A DNA stretch of 64,000 nucleotides from Acanthosepion lycidas (taxonomy: Eukaryota > Mollusca > Cephalopoda > Sepiida > Sepiidae). Made by a program: the position numbers and the translations under genes. The notes beneath the pieces were generated by a model. The model searched no databases and was not told the origin of the DNA. It saw only the letters and a program-made list of their open reading frames with translations. The stretch is from positions 68,089,254 to 68,153,253 of the forward strand of contig OZ010586.1 in the NCBI GenBank assembly GCA_963932145.1. The letters run 5' to 3'. Shown one piece after another: positions 22,365-34,405 of this stretch. Each line of letters opens with the position of its first letter. Positions within the stretch are counted from its first letter, which is position 1.

Positions 22365-22574
22365 AAGCTCTTCCAAGGCGAGCGGTGAAAGGACAGGAGA
22401 TCAGACAGTGGTTTCTGTGATAAAGGGGCTGTGAATAAGGCTTCAACCCTGCGGGATAGCACATTTTTAAAAGTTTTCTCGTGTCCGCAGACCGGTGGAT
22501 GAAATGAATGTTGTTTAAAAAAGGAGCATCTTCTCAAATACGGGTATCTACTAAAATAACGTTTGAAATAACAA
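22365..22574 (+). mobile_element. SINE-V copy in opposite orientation
   Basis: Carries GATCAGACAGTGGTTTCTGT, TTTTCTCGTGTCCGCAGACC and TCTCAAATACGGGTATCTAC and ends in an (AAT)n tract, the likely 3' tail. With the two preceding copies it forms an inverted cluster. Confidence 0.6.
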
Positions 22575-22575
22575 C

Positions 22576-22671
<96 letters not shown>
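22575..22671. repeat. (AAT)n(TA)n microsatellite
   Basis: AAT run to about 22617 then TA run. Probably grown from the SINE tail. Confidence 0.95.
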
Positions 22672-22674
<3 letters not shown>

Positions 22675-22776
22675 CGAAATCTGCAGAAGCAACAAAAAAA
22701 TTTGTGATTGCCAAAGAAATTTATCGTGCACCCATATGTCAATTAAATAAAAGATATACAAACAATATTTTGTTAT

Positions 22777-23103
<327 letters not shown>

Positions 23104-23684
23104 AAATTACATGCATACATATGTCTGCACGCATATATATGTCTACACGCATGTCTCTCCATTGTGTGTGCGTGCGTGTGAGTGTGTGTGTGTTCATGCG
23201 TATTCAGCGCTGGGTTTTTGTACGCACTAACCTAAATAGATGTCTCTGACCTTCAGATCGCCTGATCTGCCATCCTGCCGACGTTTTTGTTTTCTCTTCC
23301 TTTTTTTCTCCCTTTTTTTTTAATACTTTTTTTTTTTTTCGCTATTCTCTTACAAGTAGGGGAATACCGTAGCCGCCGTCTGCATCGTGTTTTGCGTTCG
23401 GCAGACAAACACATGCTCGCCAAGTAACAAGAAACAGCTGGAATTTAGCAAAGAGATAAACGTCCATTTCGTCAGCGAGTCTCGTTATTACCCTTTGCTG
23501 AAATTCATTGCTTAAAGAATCGTTGTAAGTCACTGTAGATTTGGCGATGCGAAAGCAAGGCAGTTTCAGGTTGTCTTGAAATGAGCCTCTCCCCTCTCCC
23601 TCACCAACTCTTTTTCTTTCAGTTTTTATGGGTGGATCTCCTGAGGTATGCCTTTTTCTAGGTATTAACGCTAATAACTAACAT
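23104..23684. other. Unassigned spacer
   Basis: Includes T-rich runs near 23310-23340. Nothing recognised. Confidence 0.4.
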
Positions 23685-24775
23685 TAACTAAGTGTCAAGT
23701 TAGACCTAAAATGGAATATTGCTGCCATATCTGGTTTGGGGGCTGCTCAATGCTCAATTTTCCAGCTTTGATAGAGTTCCAAATCGTTTCTGTGGTCTTT
23801 TAAGGAAAGTCCTATTCTTTAATCTACCGCATCTTTTCCACTGCCGCTACGATGCAAACCTGTAACTTTCAATACTAAAAACAAACTAATATTGTTTATT
23901 GATCACGATTCAGACTGAGTTTTCTCCAGTCACGGTGAATGGCTGCACATTCAATTGTCTCCATATTTTGAACGTCTATTGGTTCTGAAGGTTCATTCCA
24001 GATCTCAGGTGAAACTCATATATATGGTCCATTACTAAAGATGTTGGAAAGATGGTCTGCTAATTCTGTCATTCATGCAAATATTAGGTTGGTACCAAAA
24101 TAATAACGTAATAATGTCGTTTTTTGACGTTAAAAAATATGTCAAAAAACGACATTTTTACGTCATTATTTTTGCACCAACCTAATACCTGACTTTTTCC
24201 GCATTATCTTGACAAGAATCTGATCATGCACCAAGTAGGTTATTGTTATTCTATCAGGGCTGGAGCTATCCAGTCTTCACTTTCCATCCTTGATAGAGTT
24301 CAAAATCGTTTCTTCGTTCTTGTTGGGAAAAGTCCTTTTCTTCAAATTACCGCCTCTTTTCCACTGACACAACGATGTAAAACTATCCCTTTCTCTATTG
24401 CTATTCCATGGAACCCCATTCCTTAGTTACACAACTTCGGGCATTTACAGTTTGAACACGACATACTTTTTCCACGAAACCGAATCACCCTCATTTCTTT
24501 CTTATTCCAAATTTAAAAAGAAAGTTCCAGACAGCTTTTTCACAAGAATTACCATATTATGGAACAGATTCCATGTGGTTCCTTCTCTGAACATTTTGTC
24601 AAGAGTTAATCGTTACGTATCCTCCTTGCCATCATAGTCTCCAATTCTTACCATCTCCTCTTTCATATCGCTCATCATATCTATTTTAACAATAACACTT
24701 TACCTTGTGTGGCTCTCAGGCTTCTTATTGAAAGAATTTTAGTATATATTTTGCAGAAAATCTGTACTTTTCCCA
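23685..24775 (+). mobile_element. J2 LINE 3' region, two partial copies
   Basis: 23685-23880 and 24190-24720 both resemble the post-RT tail of the J2 LINE at 56200-57900 (AAAATGGAATATTGCTGCCA, CTTGATAGAGTTCAAAATCG, GGAACAGATTCCA). The two overlap in element content, so they are separate copies or a duplication. A mariner MITE interrupts the block at 24084-24185. Confidence 0.6.
24084..24185. mobile_element. Palindromic mariner MITE (102 bp subtype)
   Basis: TTAGGTTGGTACCAAAATAA to TTTTTGCACCAACCTAA, flanked by TA (24082-24083, 24186-24187). The inner arms carry TAATGTCGTTTTTTGACGTT, distinguishing it from the 80-bp copies. Confidence 0.9.
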
Positions 24776-24835
24776 ATAGTATTAGCAAGTTCATATTTTT
24801 TTAAATCGCTTATAATATTTTTATCTTATACAATA

Positions 24836-25536
24836 ACTAGCAGTATGGCCCGGCGTTGCCCGTGCTTGATTCAAAAATCGTACGACTCGTACATCAATCG
24901 CTATCACTTGACTTAAAATATTTTTACCCTTCCTTGACTATAAAGGAGTGCCCTTTGCGTGCAGATGTTGCTATATGCCTTACTTCTTGCCTATCTCACA
25001 CTGCGAATTTTTTCTAAGCTCTATACTAAACATTAAATCTGTTACGAAAAAAGAACTAAACAAAATGAACACAAAACGATCAGCTTTCGTAACTGGAAAA
25101 ACCGAATGAAAAAAGAATGTTAACAACAAATACTTTTTCTGCGGAATCAGAATCAACGTTGAGTTTAATCAAGCGAATGAGCCAATTGGAGTAAAGTGCC
25201 ATGCAGATTTAAATTTTTCCCACTTGTGGTGCAGCTATCGATTTTTTTTGCATGCTAGCATGCCAGTTAACATTCGTGTTAGTCAGCTGTTGGCTCTCAC
25301 GCTGGCCAATAGAATCTTCCTGCTTATTTGTGGCAGCCAGCTATTGGCTCGCACTCTGGTAAATACAAAATGGCTGCAAACTACATGAAAACAACCGTAG
25401 AAGCATGAAAAAATCGATTATTTCCACTATCGATGGGAGTTGGGAAATGCAAAGTCAGTCTTGGCCTTTCCGCTAACTTGGAGCATGTGCATGTAAATTT
25501 TGGTGCGGATCCGTCGAAAATTGCGGCGTGCATTCG

Positions 25537-25610
<74 letters not shown>

Positions 25611-25634
25611 CCTGCCGTTTATAGATAAAGATTT
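24836..25634 (+). mobile_element. Unclassified 0.8 kb element, copy 1
   Basis: Begins ACTAGCAGTATGGCCCGGCG and ends TTTATAGATAAAGATTT. It is collinear with 30504-31307 and very similar along the whole length. An (AC)n tract sits near the right end in both (25538-25608 here). It lacks an internal CACACCCAACCCAGTTC block present in copy 2. No coding frame or target duplication was identified; the TAGAT-like end resembles microsatellite tails of RTE-mobilised elements (inference). Orientation is arbitrary. Confidence 0.7.
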
Positions 25635-25654
25635 AGTGTTAATAATAATATATA

Positions 25655-26245
25655 ATACTATTGTTCATGTAAATACTTGACTCTTTCTGCTGTGCATTAT
25701 CTTGACCTAGTGTCTGGTCATAGCTAAAACATAATATTGTTGCCATATCGGAGATGGAACTAATCAGTCCCCACTTTCGAGCCTTGACAGAGTTCGAAAT
25801 CGTTTCTACGGTCTTGTAGGGAAAATCCTATTCTCCACTCTGAAATCTCTTTTCCAGAGATGCAACGATATGTCGCTTCTCGATCGCTATTTCCAAGTCA
25901 AATGTTCAGAGGAGCTCAATTGTTTAGTTTCACCAATTCAGACCTATATAGTTATGACATTCCTTGCTCCTTCCGCGAAGTCAAATCCTCCTCATTTCCT
26001 CCGTATTCCAAATGTAAACAGAAGTTCCACATCGATATTTTTGCCAGGAACTACTACTTTGTGTAACAGACACCTCGTGGATGCTTCCTTGAAAATTAAA
26101 TCTTATCAAGTCAAACTAAAATCCTATTTAAGTCAAGAGTCAATCATTATCTATCTTACTTACCCTCATAATCTTCACTTCCTGCCATCTACTCTTTCAT
26201 TCACATCACACATTTCGTTCATCACAACTGTTAAATGAGATTATA
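25655..26245 (+). mobile_element. J2 LINE 3' region
   Basis: TCTGGTCATAGCTAAAACAT, CGAGCCTTGACAGAGTTCGA and CTTCACTTCCTGCCATCTAC parallel the 24190-24720 fragment. The frame at 25870-26238 is open for 122 codons but shows only decayed tail motifs. Confidence 0.6.
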
Positions 26246-26809
26246 ATAAGTCTACTATTCGTCTTTGCTTTGAATATTGCTGACTCAGTGAATCAACTAC
26301 CTAATGTGTTTGGACGAGTGGATGGTAGAGAATGGACAAAGAAGGATAGTAAAGAGTCAAGCGTTGCTTATAGCAACAAGTAACAGGATGCTGTAAAGAG
26401 AAGGGACACAGCAGCTTAAAGAGGGATCTTGGTTCGTTCGAATATATTTTCCTTCCTTTTTTGACAACGCTTCCAATTTGTCTGGGAATTCGTTCTCTTT
26501 TTGGAATACCAAAACTTGTTCTGAAGTGACATGAACTAACCAACCAATTCATTATTTAGTTCAAGGTCACTCAGAATTATATTTGATACTCCACAATAAG
26601 ACACCTGAGGAAATCTGAAGAATTGTGATGAAAAATAACGAAAAAAGGTAGCTAAAATAACAAAAAATCGCATGAAAAATTAATCCGAATATATTATAGT
26701 AACGGCAACCGAAAATAAATTCAAACAGGAAAATTCAAATTGATCAGAAGTTGATTATGAAACTTGGTTTTTAACACGTTTTTTCCAATTTTTGTTTTAC
26801 ACACTTTCT
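26246..26809. other. Unassigned spacer
   Basis: Nothing recognised. Confidence 0.45.
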
Positions 26810-27810
26810 ACTTCTGTATGCCGCGTCACTTCAGGATATAAGAGATCATGGCTCTTCAAAACTGCCCATCCCTTGTGACCCGTGACAGTTTTTTCACCAT
26901 TGGTGACCTCCCGCTTTCCGTTCCGCCATTTTTTTTTACACAAGCTTCGTCAAGAAAATGGCTCGCTGCCTTGCTTTATTTCTCTTTCCCTGAAGATGCC
27001 CTGTGAGGATTAAGTTTTTCATGTCCTACTTCCTCATTATGCATCCAAGGAATTTCAGTCTTTTTTTTGTTGCCATTTTCTTTAGGATTTACTCGTCGCT
27101 TATTCGCTCCGTCCATGGAATTCTCAGTATCCTTTTGTAGGACCACATTTTTACCGCCTCCAGTTTTCTCCTCATAAGTGTCGAGACTGTCCTGTCATAT
27201 AAGCACTCTTTTCTTTGTTTCTAAGGATTTTTTCTAAGCACTTTGCTTAACTTTTGGAATGCCTCTTTCGCTTGGCCAATCCGTGTTCGGATTTCTGTGT
27301 CACAATTTCCCTTCTCTGTAAAAGCATCTCCAAGATATTAGAATTTCATTACTTGCTTGATGTTAATATCTCCAATTCGTAATTCGCATCTTGGGCTTTT
27401 ATCTCTTTCTGACGACCATACTTTTTATTTTCTTGCAGTTGATTAGTCTTTTTCCTAGCTTTCTTTTACTGTCACGTCCAGGAGTTCCTGTAGTTTTCTT
27501 TCCTTGTCAGCCATCAACAGAGTGTCATGTGATAGGTTTAAGATTACGTCCGGTGATAAAAAAAACCCTGGTAGGGTTTCCAGCTCCCTTTGGATGGTCT
27601 CGCTGAAAAAGTTGAATAGTTCTGAGGAGAAGACACATCCTTGTCTTACGCCCCTTTCTATTTTTATGCAGCTACTCATTTTTATACTGCGCAGGCGGTT
27701 TACTCCCGGTATTTCTGAACGATTCTAACATCATATTCAAATAGATCTAGTTTACCGAGCATGTCAAATAGATCATTGTGCCGTACACACTTTACTTTTG
27801 CGAAAATACG
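26810..27810 (-). mobile_element. RTE-like LINE, RT C-terminal half
   Basis: The most complete minus-strand copy of this lineage. The frame at 27455-27679 reads SSCIKIERGVRQGCVFSSEL then FNFFSETIQREL and LSHDTLLMADKERKLQELLD, i.e. RT motifs around GVRQGC and the YADD box, here changed to HDT. Downstream, decayed CDTEIRTRI, LLYxSECW and RRMLRIPWTE regions reach the 3' end near 26815. Stops are frequent; the copy is dead. Confidence 0.75.
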
Positions 27811-27933
27811 ATATTAGTACCTGATTTTCGCTCCATCTTCCCCGGATAGTAACTCATTAGAAAATTTGTGATCTATGATTAAGATATGTGGTAAATGGCA
27901 ACCATATTAAGCAAAGATTTCTAGAAAGTAATA

Positions 27934-28035
27934 TTAGGTTGGTGCAAAAATAATGACGTATTAATGTCGTTTTTTGACGTGTTTTCTAACGTCAAAAAAC
28001 GACATTATTACGTCATTATTTTTGCACCAACCTAA
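27934..28035. mobile_element. Palindromic mariner MITE (102 bp subtype)
   Basis: TTAGGTTGGTGCAAAAATAA to its inverse, with GACGT-rich inner arms like 24084-24185. TA precedes it; the right flank is CA, so one duplication has mutated. Confidence 0.9.
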
Positions 28036-28204
28036 CAGAATTATTGTAAGTAATATTAACTTTTCTATTGTTTAAACTTTAACAAAATGAACGGTCAAAA
28101 GACTGATAAATGTTATAGAACGTCAACGAGTCCATATTAGCTTACAAAAAAATAAAATAATCATTTGTTCACATATATAGGATATTTTGTTAATTAAATA
28201 TTTA

Positions 28205-28600
28205 TTTCTGTCCATATTTCTGAGATGGAGTATTGCAACTATTGTCCTCATCTTTATTTCCATATTCACGACGTTTCGACAGTTGTACCCTCCGGCATTC
28301 TTCAGGTAATATTTATTAGAATTTCCAACCGAAACCTCTATTTAGTCCCTGTGAGTAGATTGTTCTTATTCCACATGCCATATCTTTGGATATTTCCGCT
28401 TTAGTTAATTACCCTGAATATTTCAACTCTCTAATTTTTATTCTCTCTGCTATGTTCAGGAATTGAACTCACAACTCTTTGGGTCAAGTCATTTTGGATC
28501 AATCAGCTAACAATTTATCCACTGGGCCTTGGGAACAAACGTCGTGAGTATGGCAATAATGATGACCAAACAATTTAAGTAGTGTAATGTGTTTTAGGGA
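28205..28600 (-). mobile_element. tRNA-headed retroposon with hammerhead-like core (HH-SINE)
   Basis: On the minus strand: CAGTGGATAAATTGTTAGC and GTGAGTTCAATTCCTGAAC give a tRNA-like box A/box B head. A body follows, then a hammerhead-like core (28266-28309) and an end that reads ACTCCATCTCAGAAATATGG. Same-order relatives occur at 42980-43300, 46400-46689 and 54350-54670, with 3' parts at 41150-41270 and 59735-59880. Confidence 0.65.
28266..28309 (-). ncRNA. Hammerhead-ribozyme-like motif in HH-SINE
   Basis: Reads TTAC, CTGAAGA, a GC-rich stem II region, GAAA, CGTC, GTGA. Stem I TTAC/GTGA pairs with one wobble; the position before stem I is C, allowed at the cleavage site. Position 7 is A rather than U, one unpaired A precedes stem II, and stem III is minimal. 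Minimal stem III hammerheads are known from Penelope-like elements. Confidence 0.5.
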
Positions 28601-29384
28601 TTTAATTATAAATAAAAATTATGTTACATTTTCTTTTTCTTGTTTTAAACAAACATGTCAACCTAACTCACTGTCGAAGATCGAAGTTTGATGTCTGTTC
28701 TTGTTGATGTAAAAGTCTTCAAATACAAAAGTAGGCTTGCCTGCTTTGTTTCACGCAGGTTCTATCATACATTTTTTGTGGACATTCAAAACAACTTACA
28801 AAACGTCTTGTCCTAAATCTAAATGTCCTTTCAAGAGTAAATTGTTTATTTACACGATACATTTATTATATTATTTATTTGAATGGTTGGCAAATTATCG
28901 GCTAATTATCAATTGATTCAAACTTTATAAAATGCTAAATAATAAGGATTTCCTTATAGTGGATCACATAGTTTAATAATTTAGTAAAAGTTTATAAATT
29001 TAGGAATAAAAAGAATTTTCACATTTCTTTATAAATTGGTAAATGATAAATATAAGAATTAGTTTTAATTGTGTTAGTTTAGAGTTCTAAATAAAAAAAT
29101 ATTCTTGAAAATAAACAATCTAATAAATAAATTGTGTTTAATATTTTTGTTGTAAATTCTCAAAACCAAAAAGTATTTTTAATTTCACTTTCATCATGCA
29201 TTTAGATTTTATTCTCATTTTAATTATCGTTTTTTAAAACAATAAACAAGAGTGAAGGTCGTTAAAAAAGCGGTGTCATGGGAAAAACCGTCCTTTTGAC
29301 AGTAAGTCTTATTGCGGGCACGTTTATTAATGTTTTCAAAAACTTTGTTAGAAACAAAGAAAACTTAACTGTTATGGAATATTA
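28601..29384. other. AT-rich unassigned sequence
   Basis: Nothing recognised. Confidence 0.45.
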
Positions 29385-29790
29385 ATCCTCACAGATGAAG
29401 AAGAGACTTGAGGTAACAGACATATGTTTTTTTTTTTTTCAGAAGAGCAAAGTGCTGAGGATACCATAGACTGAACAAATGAGTAACGAGGAAGGTTTAA
29501 GAAAAATGTAAAATAAAAGGACGCTTATACTTAGAATCAAAAAGAGATAGGTGAAATTTTTTTTAGTACATATGAGAAAAAGAGGCTTGGAAAATTGTAC
29601 ACTCACGGGACATACTAAAAGCAGGATGAACAGAGGGAAAGAGCGAATAATCTGCCCAACAAGTTTGTGTAAATAGATGGTGTAACAAGCAGTGGGGGAT
29701 GACGACAAGACAAAGCTAAAAAATATAGGAAGTTGTGGAAAGCTATGATCGACAACACCATTAAGGGACACGTCACAAAGAAGAAAAGAT
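29385..29790 (+). mobile_element. RTE-like LINE 3' end
   Basis: The plus strand carries AAGTGCTGAGGATACCATAG (RMLRIPWTE region), TGAGTAACGAGGAAGG, and AAGGGACACGTCACAAAGAA at the end. A T-run at 29428-29441 replaces the expected sequence just upstream. Confidence 0.75.
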
Positions 29791-29986
29791 GGAACGTTCA
29801 AAATGATTTCTCATATAAACTGATGGTAATTGCTTCTTCGCTTTATGCCTTCTCTACTTACGAAAGTTTTAGTCAAAAGCCCTGCGTGGAAACCTGTTCA
29901 TCCGACGTGGGTATAGTCTTAGTATTACTTCAATTTTTCTTTTTCTGATATACGTGCATGCCTCTCTCTCTGTGTTTGTGTGTTTG

Positions 29987-30017
<31 letters not shown>

Positions 30018-30184
30018 GAGAGAGAACAAGCGTGTATATATATATATATATGTATACACATTTTAATGTCATGTCCTTTATGGATGTCGGTGAACATAAC
30101 TCCCCTGAAATTACTTTTCTTTCTTATCCGTGAATCGCTATGTGTTCCTGCGAAATGTAGACTTCCACTGTCGCCTCCACGATT
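29791..30184. repeat. Spacer with (GA)n and (TA)n
   Basis: GA-rich run about 29985-30025 and TA run about 30034-30053. Remainder unassigned. Confidence 0.7.
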
Positions 30185-30310
30185 TCAAATTTAGAGTTTT
30201 CCTTCTCTTAGACTGGTTGCCACTCAAGAAGAGAGATCCCTGCATACGCTGATATTTAACAGGTAGCTAGAGGTGAGGGAAGGACGAATTCATGCCTTTG
30301 CATAGCTCAC
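30185..30310 (-). mobile_element. Fragment of the SINE seen at 3 kb
   Basis: TTCTCTTAGACTGGTTGCCA matches the 2930-2955 body of the minus-strand copy; the similarity fades after about 125 bp. Confidence 0.4.
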
Positions 30311-30358
30311 TTGCAACACTATACTCGGAATTTTAATTGAGCTCGTTTATTCAACTTT

Positions 30359-30360
<2 letters not shown>

Positions 30361-30415
<55 letters not shown>

Positions 30416-30447
30416 CACACACACGCACGCACACACACACACACACA
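30361..30447. repeat. (AC)n microsatellite
   Basis: AC run with a few GC interruptions. Confidence 0.97.
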
Positions 30448-30503
30448 TATTATGAAATGGATTAAGTACGACAATTATTTAATTTATTTTCTGTTTATAC
30501 ATT

Positions 30504-31235
30504 ACTAGCAGCATGGCCCGGCGTTGCCCGTGCTTGATTCAAAAATCGCACGACCAATACAGCAATCGCTATCACTTGATTCATAATATTTTTATCCTTC
30601 CTCGCCTTTAAAGGAGTGCCCTTTGCCGTGCTGATGTTGCTACATGCCTTACTTCTTGCCTATCTCACACTGCGAATTTTTTCTAAGCTCTATACTAAAC
30701 ATTAAATCTGTTACGAAAAAAGAACTAAACAAAATGAACACAAAACGATCAGCTTTAAAAAAGGACTCGTAACTGGAAAAACCGAATGAAAAAAGAATGT
30801 TAACAACAAATACTTTTTCACACCCAACCCAGTTCTGCGGAATCAGAATCAACATTGAGTTTAAGCAAGCGAACGAGCCAATTGGAGTAAAGTGCCATGC
30901 AGATTTAAATTTTTACCACTTGTGACGAATGCAACTATTGATTTTTTGCATGCTAGCATGCTAGTTAATATTCGTGTCAGTCAGCTGTTGGCTCTCACGC
31001 TGGCCAATAGAATCTTCCTGCCTATTCGTGGCAGCCAGCTATAGGCTCTCACTCTGGCCAGTATAAAATAGCCACAAACTACATTAAAACTGCCGTAGAA
31101 GCATGAAAAAATCGATTATTTCCACTATCGATAGGAGTTGAGAAATGCAAAGTCGGTCTTGGCCTTTCCGCTAACTTGGAGCATGGGCATGTAAATTTTG
31201 ATGCAAATCCGTCGAAAATTGCGGCCATGCATTCG

Positions 31236-31283
<48 letters not shown>

Positions 31284-31307
31284 CCTGCCTTTTATAGATA
31301 GAGATTT
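30504..31307 (+). mobile_element. Unclassified 0.8 kb element, copy 2
   Basis: ACTAGCAGCATGGCCCGGCG to TTTATAGATAGAGATTTT, collinear with 24836-25634, with its own (AC)n at 31238-31281. It has slightly more internal sequence than copy 1. The two lie 5.7 kb apart in the same orientation. Confidence 0.7.
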
Positions 31308-31964
31308 TAACAGATACAATTTTCATTTAAGCAAATACTCTGTATTTTTAATTAAACAGTATTAATTACATATAACGACCTGAATGCATTTATTGTCTAG
31401 CACGAGGGAGTGAAATATCTTTCCTAGTGGCAGACATAGCAATTAATTCAATTTTTACTCTTTGGAGAAGAGAATTTGTTTTTTGTTTCACCTCGTAAAT
31501 TTGGCATTCTATTCCCATTTTTAAAATGAATTTTATTCTTACACTGAGGCCACGCCTAGTTTGCAAAACGAGAAAACAGATTAATGAAATTGTTCCAAAC
31601 TCCGTGACATATCACAGTGGCTATCCACTGCAGCAATACTACTTCAAACGAAGATTGCCGTGTTTCTATCATCACTTGCTTTACTTACTGAGAAAAACCT
31701 TTTGAATTTAGTCGCCTCGTTTCCATTTTCTATCTGATGAAAGGCTCGGAGTTTTGGTGAATGATTTAGTCAAACCTTCAATTCCAATTCGAAAGAGCAA
31801 AGTTTAAGCGGAGGAATTTATCATTCGCAACCAACGTTCACAGAGTCCCGACATTTATCTTCAAACTAGATTTTACGCATACAGACTAAAAAATATGCCT
31901 ACAATTGATGAAGAAGATATATTTCCATGCTCGTTTGTACATATACATACACATACATTTAGAA
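31308..31964. other. Unassigned, with possible SINE-V scrap
   Basis: 31320-31378 (AAATACTCTGTATTTTTAAT) resembles SINE-V tails. Nothing else recognised. Confidence 0.35.
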
Positions 31965-32160
31965 CAAAGAGGCCATCTACTCCATGCATTATCTCTCCTT
32001 CGGGATAGAACTGGAGTTTTTACCCGGCGCCTGACTCCAAAAGGTGAAGAGCCAAGTGGAGACTTGTGCAGTTTTGAACGGCTGCTAAAATTCCACTTCA
32101 AATATGACTTTGTGCTATATTCTCTGTATGCGGGCACATGGGTGTATACGCATGGTCTGG
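31965..32160. repeat. Unit of an old ~190-bp tandem repeat
   Basis: Shares TCTCCTTCGGGAT, TGGAG, AAGAGCCAAG and GACTTTGTG in order with 33290-33475. Separated from the rest of the array by inserted LINE and SINE copies. Confidence 0.6.
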
Positions 32161-32162
32161 TG

Positions 32163-32640
32163 CTCCTGCTATATATTTAGAGATCCTTGATAGAATCCAA
32201 ATATGAATCTGTAATGTCATTGGTCCTGACCTGGCATCTCTGCTTCAGTCACTTTCCCACCGCCGTAATGTAGCTTCTTTGTTTCTTTTTAAAATACTTT
32301 CATGGTAATTGTTCGGATGAACATTACTCTATGGTATCTAGACTTTATGAATTTAAGCGCAGTACTAGATTGGCAGCAATGTCTCATCATTTTACAGTTG
32401 AAATAATTAGATGTAAGCATAAGTTCTATGCAAATAGTTTCTTTTCTCGCATATCTTGCTTGTGGAACTCTTTCATCTTAAAAAATTTGGATCCAATATC
32501 AATAGTCATCTTTTGTCTTCTTAATTCCTGTTCTTTTTTTTGTTCTCGCTCCTGAATAATATTATCTCATACTCAGTAACCACTATCCGCTTTAGTGGCT
32601 TTATTGCCTTACTTGGGGTGAAAATGATAAAATAAACAAA
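32163..32640 (+). mobile_element. J1 LINE 3' end
   Basis: GAGATCCTTGATAGAATCCA, CACCGCCGTAATGTAGCTTC (HRRNVAS) and then VSRLYEFKRSTRLAAMSHHF match the family C-terminus. It ends CTTGGGGTGAAAATG with an A-rich tail. Confidence 0.8.
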
Positions 32641-32649
32641 ACAAAGACT

Positions 32650-32965
32650 ACATCATCCAGTCAATTATGAGCCATGCGTGATACACGCATAAGCGATTAT
32701 GTATCTTTCGATAGATGACTGACGAGGCAGATTTTTTTCCCACAGTATGTTCCTATTTATTTCTGCGGTAGACCAGTTGCTATGCAAGGCTAAAGACCCC
32801 GGTCTGTCCTGCTATTTACTCATAGTTGGGTTGGAGAAGAAGAGGACTCATACCTTTCACAAGGGTATTAAAACGTAAGTGAATGTAATGGAATCGACTG
32901 GAATTCGAAATCGGCTCTCCGATTCCTTAATCTTAGCCGCTATCCATTACTCCACCGTATACACG
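32650..32965 (-). mobile_element. SINE-A, near full length
   Basis: On the minus strand the head reads GGTGGAGTAATGGATAGCGG, box B GATTTCGAATTCCAG, then the shared body to CATGCGTGATACACGCATAA at the left. It sits next to the LINE tail within the old tandem array. Confidence 0.8.
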
Positions 32966-33024
32966 TAAATTTAGCTGCATTAGACCATCCCCTGCAGGCA
33001 TTAACTCTCTTTGGTAGAAAGCTG

Positions 33025-33795
33025 ATGTAAATTACACGGTATCTGAGGCCAAGTGCCAAGGGGGCTTGGGTAATGTTTAGACGATTACCGAATACCCTCA
33101 TTATTTGACCTTATGTCACATTTTGTACGACGTGAACGTACGAATAAACACCCATACAAACACTTAAGTGCCGAGAGGTTTGAGCAATTTTTGTACGGCT
33201 AACAAATACCACTTTAAGTGCTGTCCTTGTGTTTCCTACTATGCGAGTAAGCTTACGCATAAAAACCTATACGTACACAAATTATCTCCGGGGTTGGGGT
33301 GACCTCTCCAGACATTACTTCTCCTTCGGGATGGAGCTAGAGTCATTCCTTGGTACCTGAGGTTTTTCCAAAAGTGGAAGCGCCAAGGGAGCTGGAGCAA
33401 TTTTATAAACAGCTATCAAATCACACTTCGACTTTGTGTCACACGCTGGACGTACTAATAACCATATATACACATAAATTTTATTTCAGTTTGCAATCCT
33501 CTTCAAGCATTACCCCTACTTCGAGAGAGGCCAGAAACATTAGTTGGTACCTGGCGCATCCCCAAATGTTGAAGTGCCTAGAAGACAAACAATTATAGCC
33601 CCATGTCCATATACGCGTGGGGTCCCACTTTAAACTTGCCTGTGTAACATTCAGTTCCGGTGAGCATATACAGGCAGTCTTCTCCCCAAGCAATATCTCT
33701 GCTTCGGCTGGAACTAAGGTTAATTCTTGGCGTTTGAGGTATCCCCAAATTTGAAATACTAAAGAAGCTTGAGCAGGTGTGGGGATAGATCACTA
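33025..33795. repeat. Diverged ~190-bp tandem repeat array
   Basis: About four further units (near 33030, 33140, 33290, 33490, with a partial one at 33680) share CCAAGxG, TTGAGCAATTTT, CTTTGTGTCACA-like and TACGC segments in order. Divergence is high, so the array is old. Confidence 0.5.
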
Positions 33796-33814
33796 CATAC
33801 TTATTTATGTGCCG

Positions 33815-34235
33815 TATCCCCTCTGAACGTAGACGATCATGGCTCTCCAAAATTTCCTGCCCCTTGCAGCTCTAAATAAATTCTTTTCTTTATTTCTAAA
33901 TTCTGTATCGTCATCCATTTTCTCACGATTGTCAAGTATGTTACACTTTGTTTTCCTCTGTTCCTCTTGCCCTCAATCCGTCCTGTGAGTAACGGATTTT
34001 CCAAGCTCATCTTTCTCATTATTAAGTATAAGTTTTCTTTTTGTTTCCATTTTCTCTAAAACCTCGTCGTTGCTCACATGTTCGGCCCATGGTATCTTCA
34101 GCATCTTTCTGTGGGACCACATTTTTGTTGATTCAAGTCTCTTCTTCATCTTTGAGGAGATTGTCCATCATTCACTGCCAATATAGTAGCACATATATCC
34201 CGTCACAGTTCAGAACCTTTTTCTTTGTTTCACAT
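33815..34235 (-). mobile_element. RTE-like LINE 3' end
   Basis: CATGGCTCTCCAAAATTTCC at the 3' end, through CGTTGCTCACATGTTC and GAGATTGTCCATCATTCACT. The family layout is clear; frames are broken. Confidence 0.78.
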
Positions 34236-34405
34236 GTAACTTTTACTAATGAGACTTGCATAGCTATAATTATGTATATACATCGTTATACGTCAAGCAA
34301 GTCTGGCACAAGTCAGATTGGTGTGGCCTCCGTGAGAATCGGACTCGTTAACCTAGCGAATCGGTCTGCGAGACAAGAATGTATTCATTGCATCATATTT
34401 CAGAC
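34236..34405. other. Short unassigned spacer
   Basis: Nothing recognised. Confidence 0.45.

Noticed and set aside
25538-25608. (AC)n tract as an independent feature or Z-DNA element
   Set aside because: It is part of the 0.8 kb element, at the same place in both copies.
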